IMG/VR virus record: IMGVR_UViG_3300008459_000477
Span: 1 to 21,748 of that record
Length of the DNA stretch: 21,748 nucleotides
Source of the DNA: a virus
Direction: 5' to 3' (one strand)
Shown here: in pieces, positions 8,996-18,113 of the stretch
Numbering within the stretch: the first letter of the stretch is position 1
Layout of the letters: each line of letters begins with the position of its first letter
Translations under genes and position numbers: made by a program
The notes under the pieces: generated by a model
What the model was told of the DNA's origin: nothing
The model's input: only the letters and a program-made list of their open reading frames with translations
Database searches by the model: none

Positions 8996-10081
8996 TTATG
9001 TTTTATTAATTTTGAAATATCCATAACCATAGGTAGTTAAATCTCCTGTATTATCAACTTCCCCTAATCTTTGTAGCGATTCAAATACAGAATATTTACC
9101 TCTTTCAATAAAAACATCTGATTGTATTTCTGGGTCCATAACAAAATCTAATAAATATTCATTTTTTGTTATCGCCGAAGAAACTATCATATCATTAGTA
9201 ATACCAGATGTACTAACAACATAAAAAGTTTTTCCATTAGGTAAATCAATATAATTAATATTATTTATAGTATATGCGGTATAGTCAGGTGATATAGAAT
9301 CTATTTGACCATAAAAATTATTATTTTTAAAAAATTGATACCCTATTGAAAATTTAGTACTTCCATACCTTTTTAATTCATTAAGTTTTGAATTAGTAAA
9401 TCCTGAGATGTTAAATGGTACGTTAACAAAATTATCTGAGGTTTGTGCCGAAACTTGATTATTATTATCCCCTTGAAATATTGTGTCTAAAACAGTTGTT
9501 GATGATGGCCAATTTCCTCCTATTGGTGTATAAGTAATGGTTCCGTTTGGGTTATTAACTGTTACTCCACTTAATGGTATGGAAATTTTCTTTTGTATTA
9601 CAGTTAAACCAAAAGTATTGAAACCTGAAAAACTAATAACAAATTCACCATTATATGAATATGTGTGATTTTTTGTTTTACTTACTGATTCTACAGGAGT
9701 ACCATCCCCCCAATCAACAAAATGGTTAGAAATTTTTAAAAAACTCTTTTTTTCATTCTCAGAAGTATTATAAAGTCTGACTTGATATAAATTATTTTGA
9801 TTATATGCTGATAATATAAAATTAGTGATGACATCTTTTTGTGTTATTAGACCATCAAAAACATTATACACACCAACATCATTATATGTTTGGGTTAGTA
9901 AAATAGGTATTGTAAGTCCGGTCAGTAAAGATGTCCCTCCTGTACCACCACTTAAAATATATGTCATACCTGTGTAAGATCCAAATAGATTAACATTGGT
10001 TTCTCCACTAAATGATTTAGTAAGTACATCACCTTTAAGAACTTCAGGTGAAATTCTATAATATATTTTTTTTTCAATCAT
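8996..10081 (-). CDS. Baseplate-associated protein with a PKD-like domain, 361 residues
   Basis: The start ATG at 10081 overlaps the previous stop by four bases (ATGA). Around residues 110-165 a PKD-like domain is visible: VDWGDGTPVE, then KNHTYSYNGEFVISFSG. The WGDGT turn and HTY...G...I pattern are the usual PKD hallmarks. The N-terminal third is rich in Gly and Thr (ILSGGTGGTSLLTGL). The C-terminus has a striking segment, SDVFIERGKYSVFESLQRLG followed by EVDNTGDLTTYGYGYFKI, with a conserved-looking 'F.ERG..S.FE...RL.EV' core; I cannot tie it to a named family. PKD domains in virions usually serve adhesion or act as beta-sandwich spacers, and another occurs in the fibre downstream. Likely a peripheral baseplate or fibre-attachment protein. 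There is no secretion signal. Confidence 0.7.
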   Translation of the reverse strand: MIEKKIYYRISPEVLKGDVLTKSFSGETNVNLFGSYTGMTYILSGGTGGTSLLTGLTIPILLTQTYNDVGVYNVFDGLITQKDVITNFILSAYNQNNLYQVRLYNTSENEKKSFLKISNHFVDWGDGTPVESVSKTKNHTYSYNGEFVISFSGFNTFGLTVIQKKISIPLSGVTVNNPNGTITYTPIGGNWPSSTTVLDTIFQGDNNNQVSAQTSDNFVNVPFNISGFTNSKLNELKRYGSTKFSIGYQFFKNNNFYGQIDSISPDYTAYTINNINYIDLPNGKTFYVVSTSGITNDMIVSSAITKNEYLLDFVMDPEIQSDVFIERGKYSVFESLQRLGEVDNTGDLTTYGYGYFKINKT

Positions 10082-10929
10082 ATTGGATTAACGTATTCGT
10101 ACCATTTTATTGGGTTTGTTGTCCCCTCACCCACTCTTAAAGGTATTAAAACTTGTTGGGTTATTTGTTGTTCTAAAAAAACCTTATAATCAAAATTATC
10201 ATAATCCATGACCACCTTATAATAAAAATATAACTCTTTATTAAAATCGTAAACGTCGGGTCCCGTAAAATCACTTTGTGGTTTGTTCATCATTCTAACA
10301 AATTGTCCTGTTTTTGCATTAAAAAATTTACAACTCATGTACATCTCATTTTGAGAAATATATGATTGATTTTTTAACCAATATAAGAAAAATCCTTCTT
10401 TATCTGATCCAATATAATCTAAAATCATATATGGTTTTTTAACCTGTACTTGTAAATTTGGGTTGTTAAATAATATTCCAGGTTCTTTAATTCCTTGTTG
10501 TGTTGGTAAAATAACAGTAAAAAGAATTTTTTGATTTTCGCTACCTTTTTTATCGTAAAAATCCATTTTAAAAAAACTTTTTTTAAATGAATTCGCAAAA
10601 TAGTAAATTTCTTCATCTAAAAACCCCGCATACTGGTAGTCATCTAACCACTGATTTTGTTGTGGTGGGTTAATTAAAAAATCTGTTTGTCCTTGAAAAT
10701 TAAAAAAATTAAATTGGTAATTTATTTCGCTTTTATTAACGTCGTTGTCCCAATTAGAATGAGAAAATCTTGTGACTTCAAAATCAGTTATTCTGTTTGT
10801 TGCTTGTTTTTTTATTTCTTCCTGTATTACATCAACCCCTTCATCTCTACCAACCATATCAAATTTTATTTCCACAGGGATATTAATAAATTTATCATTT
10901 CCGTTATATGTTATCCTATAATTACTCAC
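10078..10929 (-). CDS. Structural protein of unknown family, 283 residues (GTG start)
   Basis: The frame begins with GTG at 10929, inside the end of the 579-residue gene (8-base overlap, GTGAGTAA). The nearest in-frame ATG is about 24 codons later, so GTG is the better start given the overlap, which points to coupled translation. The product is soluble, rich in aromatic and charged residues (YQFNFFNFQGQTDF, EEIYYFANSFKKSFFKMDFY, GFFLYWLKNQSY) and contains no Cys-rich or repeat region. I do not recognise a family. By position between the 579- and 361-residue genes, with overlaps on both sides, it is most likely part of the same baseplate subassembly; fixed stoichiometry with its neighbours would fit the coupling. 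It could be a distant gp8- or gp53-like wedge component, but nothing in the sequence proves that. Confidence 0.7.
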   Translation of the reverse strand: MSNYRITYNGNDKFINIPVEIKFDMVGRDEGVDVIQEEIKKQATNRITDFEVTRFSHSNWDNDVNKSEINYQFNFFNFQGQTDFLINPPQQNQWLDDYQYAGFLDEEIYYFANSFKKSFFKMDFYDKKGSENQKILFTVILPTQQGIKEPGILFNNPNLQVQVKKPYMILDYIGSDKEGFFLYWLKNQSYISQNEMYMSCKFFNAKTGQFVRMMNKPQSDFTGPDVYDFNKELYFYYKVVMDYDNFDYKVFLEQQITQQVLIPLRVGEGTTNPIKWYEYVNPI

Positions 10930-12661
10930 AGTTATCAGTTTGAATTGTGTTTATTTGTGTTGTCTCTACAAATACGTTTCTTTTCGATGGGTACTGTTTA
11001 AATAAGAGTAAATTAAATATTGTATGGGATCCGTTTATAAATGGATAATCAACCCCATTACCCTCACCATCAATAAAACCATAGCTATACAGATCTTTCC
11101 AATAAAAAGTTTGGTCTATTTCAGAAAACCAAGCATAGTCTGGTACACCATCGGCATCTTTTTTTGGTGCCGATTCAATATAGTCACTAAAAACTCTAAT
11201 CTTAATTCCGTGATGTGGGTTATAAAAATATCCACTAGGGTATGTTACTGGTGATGAGTCCCACAATAGTGTAGGATTAAATGAATATTTATGCACACAA
11301 GGAGATAATAGATATTCTACTTGTTCAAAATCATTATATTCACAAAAATCACCTTTTATTACTGATCCTTGAGGTAATGATTCATTATAATAGAAATTTT
11401 GTGAATTTACATTGTAGCTTGATAATGGTAACTCATCTTTATTTAATGTTGATGTGTGATCCCACCAAGTATCATTATCATTCTTTAAAAAATTAAATCC
11501 CCATCCAATATCTAATCCTGTTGGTGTTCCTGTTTGTGTTGTTGCCGGTGGATTAAAATACCCCATGTATCCTCTATTAATTATTGTTAAAAACAATTCT
11601 GTTAGTGGTTTTCCATTATTATCTATTAATTCACTTATGTCTACGTCTTTAGAAAAACTAAAAGAATAGTTTTGATTATCCTCTTTTATAGAAACTCTTT
11701 GTACGTTATTTGGGGTCAATGCCGAATATTCTATTTTTGATTTTGCGATAAACGCATTTTTATCAAATCCAGCCTTAAAAACATTAAAATCTTTTATATC
11801 TGTTAACGTTTTGTGTAGTCTTATATAATATCTTGATTTTGTTTCTCCACTATTATCAATATTAATTATTCTTTTAAAATTGCCGTATGTACCTACTTGT
11901 GTTTCATTTTGTGGAAATTTCATATTAAAAATAGTAAAAACATATTTTTCAGTACCATATGACCCATCACCTAAAGAATATACTTGAAATATTTTTTTAT
12001 TTGAAATTCCATTCGGTTGTAATGGTAAATTTATTTCAATAAAATTACCTATTTTTAGATTGTGGTTAGTTGCACAATAAAAATAAACAAGTTCCTTTCC
12101 ATTTAAGGTTCCATTATCGATAACAAATGGAATTCCGTCAGAAACAGTAAAATTTGTATTTGTTACTCCAAATTGTTCACTTGTCCAAGACATCTTTTGA
12201 GTTGTGTCGCTACTGAAAGGGTATGAAACATATGTCATCCAATTATATGAAGACGCACTTTTACCAACAAATGGTACATGACCATCAATACCTACTTCTC
12301 TAAAAAAAGTAAACTCATAAAATTGTGGATATCCTTCCCAAGCTGAGTTTGGATTAATAACGTTAGATATAGCATTGTTTACATTATTTGTATAATATAA
12401 AGAATTTTTATATGGTGCGTATTGTGTATAACCACTCAATACATTATCAAATAAATTTACTATTTTACCTGAAATTCTAAATATTGTGCTTTCTTGTCTT
12501 TCTTCTTCAAATTGTGTTTGTTGGTTAATAAGAATAGTTCTGTCCCCTTCTACCATGTCTCTAATTTCACCAACTAAAGGTACTTGTAACCAAACAGGAT
12601 TATCTGTGTTTGTCACAAATCTTTTAGATCCCAAGACTATTCTTTTTTCATCTTCTCTCAT
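10922..12661 (-). CDS. Structural protein of unknown family, 579 residues
   Basis: It begins MREDEKRIVLGSKRFVTNTD, seven bases after the stop of the 1790-residue gene, and overlaps the next gene by eight bases, so it is an internal operon gene. The sequence is a soluble, beta-rich protein with many Asn, Tyr and Phe residues. Local features include VGEIRDMVEGDRTILI (about 28-45), KELVYFYCATNHNLKIGNFI in the middle third, and near the C-terminus HHGIKIRVFSDYIESAPKKD followed by DVYPFINGSHTIFN-type strands. There is no transmembrane helix, signal peptide or known catalytic motif. No family is recognised. Its place directly after the gp6-like gene and the giant protein suggests a baseplate wedge or peripheral baseplate component, comparable in location, though not shown to be comparable in sequence, to T4 gp8-gp10. 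Confidence 0.7.
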   Translation of the reverse strand: MREDEKRIVLGSKRFVTNTDNPVWLQVPLVGEIRDMVEGDRTILINQQTQFEEERQESTIFRISGKIVNLFDNVLSGYTQYAPYKNSLYYTNNVNNAISNVINPNSAWEGYPQFYEFTFFREVGIDGHVPFVGKSASSYNWMTYVSYPFSSDTTQKMSWTSEQFGVTNTNFTVSDGIPFVIDNGTLNGKELVYFYCATNHNLKIGNFIEINLPLQPNGISNKKIFQVYSLGDGSYGTEKYVFTIFNMKFPQNETQVGTYGNFKRIINIDNSGETKSRYYIRLHKTLTDIKDFNVFKAGFDKNAFIAKSKIEYSALTPNNVQRVSIKEDNQNYSFSFSKDVDISELIDNNGKPLTELFLTIINRGYMGYFNPPATTQTGTPTGLDIGWGFNFLKNDNDTWWDHTSTLNKDELPLSSYNVNSQNFYYNESLPQGSVIKGDFCEYNDFEQVEYLLSPCVHKYSFNPTLLWDSSPVTYPSGYFYNPHHGIKIRVFSDYIESAPKKDADGVPDYAWFSEIDQTFYWKDLYSYGFIDGEGNGVDYPFINGSHTIFNLLLFKQYPSKRNVFVETTQINTIQTDNCE

Positions 12662-12668
12662 AACCTAA

Positions 12669-15600
12669 TTATTCAATATATTTTGTTATAAATTTATTAA
12701 TTGCGGTTTTACCTTTATATAAACCAAAATAAAAATGAAATGGTGCTCCAACAACAAAACTGTCTCCTGTTTCTATAGTACCTGTCCAATTGGCATCATT
12801 GTTACCATTTACATCTGAATTAAATATATATCCTTTTTGACCTGTTGGTGTTGTATTAAAATACCTGGATGTTGGTGCGTATTGGAAACTCATTGATTGG
12901 TATTTGTTAGAATAAAAAGCATTGTTTGCTGTAATTACATTTGTATACCATTCATTATTATCGGTACCAAAAATGGTTTGTTGCCCCGCTGTTGGGTTTG
13001 AAGTCCAAAGATACATAGGGACTTCTTGTGTTTTTGTATAACCAAAATAATTTAGTAATGGTGGGGTCAATGAAAACGTTTGTACTCCAGGTGTTAAAAT
13101 GTTTCTACTTACAGTATCTGAAGAAAAGAAAATACCCATTAAACTTTCAAAATTACCACCCTGAACGTATAAATCATTATCATCATATTCTTCATCACCA
13201 AAAGGTATAACTCCGAATTCCGAATTAATACTAAACATTTGAGTAATATCCCCATCTAATCTGTCTCCACTTCTAGAAAAAAATCTGTTAACAGATTTAT
13301 CCCCCAATCCTAAAACTTGTAACCAATAATTTTTATTAACAAATCTTGAAAGTATCGCCAATTGTAATATATCTCCTTGATCATTATATGTTGTACTTTT
13401 TAAACCATTCATTAGATAACCTTCAAAATTAGGGTTAGAACAAATTTCTTTCGTATATAAATCTCTTGGTCCTAAATCCATAATTGTGGTTGGGAAAAAT
13501 AGGTTTCTATCGTTGTTAGCACCAAATGGTACACCAACATACCCACCAAATCCAAATGGTTGATACTCAGGTACTTGACCTACGAATTTATCAGTATTCC
13601 CATTATAAGGTGCGGATCTATAAAATAATGAGTTAGTAGTTCCTTCAGTATAAAAAATGGTACCTTGTCCTTCTCTAAATATGGTATCGACAGTACCGCA
13701 AAATTTATATTTTTTTGGTTGTCCTTGAACGTTAAAAATTGTTTGTTTTTTAAATGAAAACATATAAAGAGACCCGTTTAACCAATTATTTTGAAAAACT
13801 TGTGAGAAAACTCCTCTACATGCTGCGTATGTTACTCTAAATCTAGATCTCCATTCTCTAAAGTACCTAATGTCATTAGGTATTGAAATTATCAATGGTT
13901 TATCAACAAAAAAATAACATCCCCCGTCAACTCTAGCATCAGTACTTTGACCCAATGTGTTATCTATGGTGTCAAAACATGGTGTTTCAACTCCAAAGTT
14001 GTTTCCACTTCCAGAATAACACGTAATAGGTACCATTCCCTCACATGTTAATGTATTAATAATAGCATCTGTATATGCGTTACTTGTATCACCTGTTAAA
14101 TCTTGTGCGTTGTTTGTTGTGTCTGTGGCCTCTAAAAGAATAGATGGAATTATAGTCGTTCCACCATCAGGACCAATTAAATACATTGAAAACCTATCAT
14201 TTAAATGTAAACTGAAGGATGTGTTTCCTGAAACCTCGGTAGTGTCTGATGTAGGTAATCTATCACTTCTTAGAATTAATCTTTCATGGTCACTAATTGT
14301 TACGTCATTTATAAAGTCTATGTGATAGGCTGGTGAAAAAACTCTATCATTTCTTAATAATGGGTCATTTGGCATATATGTGTTTTGTATCGCTTCACCC
14401 GCCAACAAAGTCCCTCCTTCTATATTACCTTGTGGTGTAGTTGTACAAGTAGATATTGTTTGTTGGCCAACCCATGACCCTGAACATACTTGATAATCTA
14501 AAACTACTCCGTTTGAGTCTACTTCAATTGCTACTGTATATTGCCAAGTCAAATTACCACTTTGATCTAAACTTTGGTATGACATTGACCACCATCTATA
14601 CCCACCAAAACTTCTCAACTGACCTTGTAGTGGTGTTGTAAGTGCCGAATCAGTATATATTATATCACCTACTTGTAAATTAGGTGTTGCTTTATAGTAA
14701 GGCACAAATGTTGCGTAGTTTTCACAAGCACCAACGTTACCATTTGAACATGGTGATGAGAATGCTCCATAACAACTATTATTATTAGGTATATAACTAG
14801 CCAAATATGCAGTGGCATCATTATTATTTGCGAAATCATAAGGAGATGTAATCCCAAACCACTCATAAAAAGGTTGTGTTGTTGGTGCAGTGACCACCGC
14901 TTGTCCATACTGAAACCCTATTGTGCTTTTACCTAATTCAGACCCATTACACGCTATGTCACTATAAACACCAACAGGTAAGGTAAATTGTGATAAAGTG
15001 GAAACGTCATCAGAATATGCTTTACTATTAGCTCTAGACTTATCTGTAGAGTTGTAATATTTTACAACATTATTGGTAAATGAACTAAATGCGTTTTGGT
15101 CAGGAGTAAAAGAAAAAGACTTATGAAATAATGAAACATTTAAATTATCCGTAACTTGATGGCTTTCAGGTGTTTTATAATCATTTCTCCATGTTGAGTT
15201 ATTCAACAAATTATCAATATTTTTTTGTATTGGGATATTAAGGTAATAATCCCCCTCAATTTGAGGTCCCGTGCCAAAATTAAATCCGAATAATTTAGAT
15301 AAGTCATAATTAATTTTTTGTTTTTGGGTGTACGGATCAACTCCTCTAACTAAAAATAAAATTTCTAATGCTTGGTGGTCTAAATATTCTTTTATTGATG
15401 TAACGGTATCACATTGTTGACCTCCAGGTCCCGTTATTTCATTATAACAAAATCTTTGTGTTTTGTTGAAAATATATTTATTTAGAAGAGAATCGGGTGA
15501 ACCTAAATTAGTACTTCCCGTATAATTAAAAATGCTATCACCCGTTATGACTTGAAAATATTCATTTCCAGCAACAAACTTATACTCATCACCATTTGTG

Positions 15601-18041
15601 GTCAAATTTAGTTTTACATTAGCAGTGACCTCAGTACCGTTAATATCAACATATTTAACTTGTTTTGTTACTAAATTTTGTAGATTATAATCTGTTGATC
15701 CTGTTATCCTTCTAGTGTTAAATTGATTAATCGTTCCTCCAGTAATATTTGGGTCATTTATTTTAGTTACGTCATGAAAAGATAATAAACTACCTACAGG
15801 TATGTTAGATATAGTACCTTGATCACAAACAATAACCATGATTGAATCATAAAATGGGTCAGAAATCTCAACAGTATTTGTTGTTGGGTTTGTGTTTTTT
15901 ATGGTGGTTTTTATTATGTTAACATTTTCAAAATATCTTTCTCTAAAATTTGCCATGTTTAATGATTGAGATAACGTAACGTCATAACCTAAGTATTTAA
16001 ACCCACCACCTTGTCTTGGCACTTCCGCAATTGGTAATTTTGATAATTTAGGATCTAAATCGATGAACCCTGTGGCATCTATTGATGATACAAATTGGTA
16101 TCCTGCAATTGTTTGTCTTAATCCGTTATTTACATTTTGGTCATCTCCAATAGAAAACCCATATGATATTACAGAGTTAGTATTAGCTAATGGACTAACA
16201 TTACTATTACTTATTTGAATTAATGACTCTTCAGTAGTACTTTGACCTGCATCCAAATCAACTTCAGTGCATGGGCACGCCTCACAATCGGGATACGATA
16301 ACATAGGTAATGAAATTCTTTTAAAAGGATTTTCTTTTGATAGTGGTTCTATTGGTGGTTTTGTACAGAATTTTGAAAGCCCTTTAAATGGTTTCCATCC
16401 GGCTATTTCTAAGTTAGATATAGAACATAAAGTATCATATATTAAATTTATAAATGATATTATAAAATTAATCAAAAGTCTAATTATTGGATAAATAAGT
16501 GCCAAAACATGTAAAATTGTAATTATTGTTGGGACTAATAAAGAAACTATTGTAATTAAAAACATCATTAAGAAAAATATTAAATCAAAATTTCTAACTC
16601 CGTCGTTTACAGGTAATTTATTAATTTGATTGCATGAGTTACTATCTATTTCTTTTATACCCAAATGTCTTGATCTATTATACCCCCATTTAAATCTATC
16701 AATAAAATTAGCGATAGTATAAACTTTATTAAAATTAAATTCATAAAAGTAATCTTCACAATTTATAGCCGCCTGTGGATCGGCATATTCATTCCAATCT
16801 AAACTAAATGCGTATGATTTTAATTGTAAATTAGTATCGACATCTTCATATTTTCCTGTATTTGTCCATCCATATTCCCTTATATTTGGAACTAAATAAT
16901 CCGCCCTTTCTATTACGTTATTTTCAGGGTTTTCATTTTGGTATTGTATTCTAAATCTATACTTTCCTTTTGTTGGTATTCCTATCGATGGATCGTTAGA
17001 TATTACTTGTTCTCCAAATTCATTAGTTGTAACGTAATCAAGATTCATTGGTACCTCAACTAACCATGTGCCGTCTTCATCTATAACTTTACCACCATTA
17101 GGTAAACTATGTTGTTCTAAAACAGGTTGTCCATTTATGTCGTTTTTTATAGTTTGTCTTATAGATAAAATTTTTCCTGGACCTGTTTCTAAATTACAAA
17201 AATTACCAGTGTTTTTTTTAGGTTTACAGTTAGTCCTTAAAAAATCCTCATCAGATGTGGAAAATATTGAACCCATAAAAATTGCTTGGGGTTTAATTTC
17301 AACACCAACATCTCTTAAATCAAAATCAGTTCTAGTTATACCTATATTACATAAATCTTCTTCACCCCAAAAAGCAGTGACATCGATATCTTTATTAAAA
17401 CTTACTATTTGTGGTAAAGAATCCAAATCGGATGATGATTTAAATCCTTCCCCATTGAATTGTTCGGGGGTACCTAACCCTACTCTGACTAAGTCAGACG
17501 GTTTTAATGAAAAACAACCCATATCTGATAAATCCAAGTCCATAACTATTGTTTGGACCCCTAATGGTACCCCTATTATCATAAAATCACCACTATCGTT
17601 TGTTTTAGCAGTAAACTTGTAGTATTTTTCATATACTTCTAAAACTTCAGTTCTTGTTAAAACATCTTCTTTTGTTGGAAAAGTTCCTGTTGGTGTATGT
17701 CCTCCATATGTCTGTTTATATGGTAATAAATTATACCTATATCCGTCTTCATTTTTATCTGAAGGTTTTTTATATGGGTATAGTGTTGAAATTACCGGAT
17801 CGTTTTCGTCTATTTGATCTAAAGGAATAAAGATTGATACGTTAGCGTTAGGCACACCGTAACCACCATTTACTATTACCCTACCCGCAACTACACCATA
17901 ATCTGCGCAAAATCTATTATAAACGTCACTTTGTCTTAATTTTAAAGATAAAATTTCTAAAAAATCAAAATCTTGGTTTATGTTTATTCTAATGTTTCTA
18001 TCAACACCTACTTTGGTTCTTAACCTATAGCTTTTTGACAT
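12669..18041 (-). CDS. Giant baseplate/tail protein (1790 residues) with carboxypeptidase-regulatory-like fold and internal hydrophobic segment
   Basis: The largest gene in the window. Residues about 50-185 look like a carboxypeptidase-regulatory (Ig-like) domain split by an insert: GVVAGRVIVNGGYGVPNANV leads in, and TNDSGDFMIIGVPLGVQTIV, the 'T...G.F.I..VPLG' half, follows near 146-165. At about 485-545 lies a run of roughly 55 almost purely hydrophobic residues (for example LIFFLMMFLITIVSLLVP and LLINFIISFINLIY), enough for two or three membrane helices. A Cys/Pro-rich stretch with CEACPC follows (near 590). The remaining 1200 residues are soluble, Asn/Thr/Tyr-rich and without clear repeats; one dense segment reads WRSRFRVTYAACRGVFSQVF (about 1395). 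It follows the gp6-like gene, where T4 has gp7, so a wedge role is plausible, but I see no direct gp7 resemblance. No N-terminal signal. The leader contains TATTTAT. Confidence 0.7.
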   Translation of the reverse strand: MSKSYRLRTKVGVDRNIRININQDFDFLEILSLKLRQSDVYNRFCADYGVVAGRVIVNGGYGVPNANVSIFIPLDQIDENDPVISTLYPYKKPSDKNEDGYRYNLLPYKQTYGGHTPTGTFPTKEDVLTRTEVLEVYEKYYKFTAKTNDSGDFMIIGVPLGVQTIVMDLDLSDMGCFSLKPSDLVRVGLGTPEQFNGEGFKSSSDLDSLPQIVSFNKDIDVTAFWGEEDLCNIGITRTDFDLRDVGVEIKPQAIFMGSIFSTSDEDFLRTNCKPKKNTGNFCNLETGPGKILSIRQTIKNDINGQPVLEQHSLPNGGKVIDEDGTWLVEVPMNLDYVTTNEFGEQVISNDPSIGIPTKGKYRFRIQYQNENPENNVIERADYLVPNIREYGWTNTGKYEDVDTNLQLKSYAFSLDWNEYADPQAAINCEDYFYEFNFNKVYTIANFIDRFKWGYNRSRHLGIKEIDSNSCNQINKLPVNDGVRNFDLIFFLMMFLITIVSLLVPTIITILHVLALIYPIIRLLINFIISFINLIYDTLCSISNLEIAGWKPFKGLSKFCTKPPIEPLSKENPFKRISLPMLSYPDCEACPCTEVDLDAGQSTTEESLIQISNSNVSPLANTNSVISYGFSIGDDQNVNNGLRQTIAGYQFVSSIDATGFIDLDPKLSKLPIAEVPRQGGGFKYLGYDVTLSQSLNMANFRERYFENVNIIKTTIKNTNPTTNTVEISDPFYDSIMVIVCDQGTISNIPVGSLLSFHDVTKINDPNITGGTINQFNTRRITGSTDYNLQNLVTKQVKYVDINGTEVTANVKLNLTTNGDEYKFVAGNEYFQVITGDSIFNYTGSTNLGSPDSLLNKYIFNKTQRFCYNEITGPGGQQCDTVTSIKEYLDHQALEILFLVRGVDPYTQKQKINYDLSKLFGFNFGTGPQIEGDYYLNIPIQKNIDNLLNNSTWRNDYKTPESHQVTDNLNVSLFHKSFSFTPDQNAFSSFTNNVVKYYNSTDKSRANSKAYSDDVSTLSQFTLPVGVYSDIACNGSELGKSTIGFQYGQAVVTAPTTQPFYEWFGITSPYDFANNNDATAYLASYIPNNNSCYGAFSSPCSNGNVGACENYATFVPYYKATPNLQVGDIIYTDSALTTPLQGQLRSFGGYRWWSMSYQSLDQSGNLTWQYTVAIEVDSNGVVLDYQVCSGSWVGQQTISTCTTTPQGNIEGGTLLAGEAIQNTYMPNDPLLRNDRVFSPAYHIDFINDVTISDHERLILRSDRLPTSDTTEVSGNTSFSLHLNDRFSMYLIGPDGGTTIIPSILLEATDTTNNAQDLTGDTSNAYTDAIINTLTCEGMVPITCYSGSGNNFGVETPCFDTIDNTLGQSTDARVDGGCYFFVDKPLIISIPNDIRYFREWRSRFRVTYAACRGVFSQVFQNNWLNGSLYMFSFKKQTIFNVQGQPKKYKFCGTVDTIFREGQGTIFYTEGTTNSLFYRSAPYNGNTDKFVGQVPEYQPFGFGGYVGVPFGANNDRNLFFPTTIMDLGPRDLYTKEICSNPNFEGYLMNGLKSTTYNDQGDILQLAILSRFVNKNYWLQVLGLGDKSVNRFFSRSGDRLDGDITQMFSINSEFGVIPFGDEEYDDNDLYVQGGNFESLMGIFFSSDTVSRNILTPGVQTFSLTPPLLNYFGYTKTQEVPMYLWTSNPTAGQQTIFGTDNNEWYTNVITANNAFYSNKYQSMSFQYAPTSRYFNTTPTGQKGYIFNSDVNGNNDANWTGTIETGDSFVVGAPFHFYFGLYKGKTAINKFITKYIE

Positions 18042-18071
18042 ATTTGTTTTTAAAAATAAATAGTTATGTAT

Positions 18072-18087
18072 CTATTTTTAAAAATAG
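18072..18087. repeat. Perfect 16-base A/T palindrome in the leader of the giant gene
   Basis: CTATTTTTAAAAATAG reads identically on both strands. It lies in the 72-base gap between the gp6-like and the 1790-residue genes, which is the longest gap inside the main operon. A related sequence (TTTTTAAAAATAAATAG) sits about 20 bases away, next to the start. It could be a protein-binding site or a weak hairpin. With no G/C stem it is not a convincing terminator. Confidence 0.5.
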
Positions 18088-18113
18088 AACATATTAAACC
18101 AAAATAAATAATG

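Noticed and set aside
17068-17622. Open frame of 184 codons on the plus strand
   Set aside because: It lies wholly inside the 1790-residue gene, whose protein is continuous there and contains a recognisable carboxypeptidase-regulatory-like region. No leader motif is seen, and A/T-rich codon bias easily leaves long antisense frames.
18072-18087. Terminator between the gp6-like and giant genes
   Set aside because: The palindrome has only one G-C pair at each end, no loop and no following T-run, so a stable RNA hairpin is unlikely.
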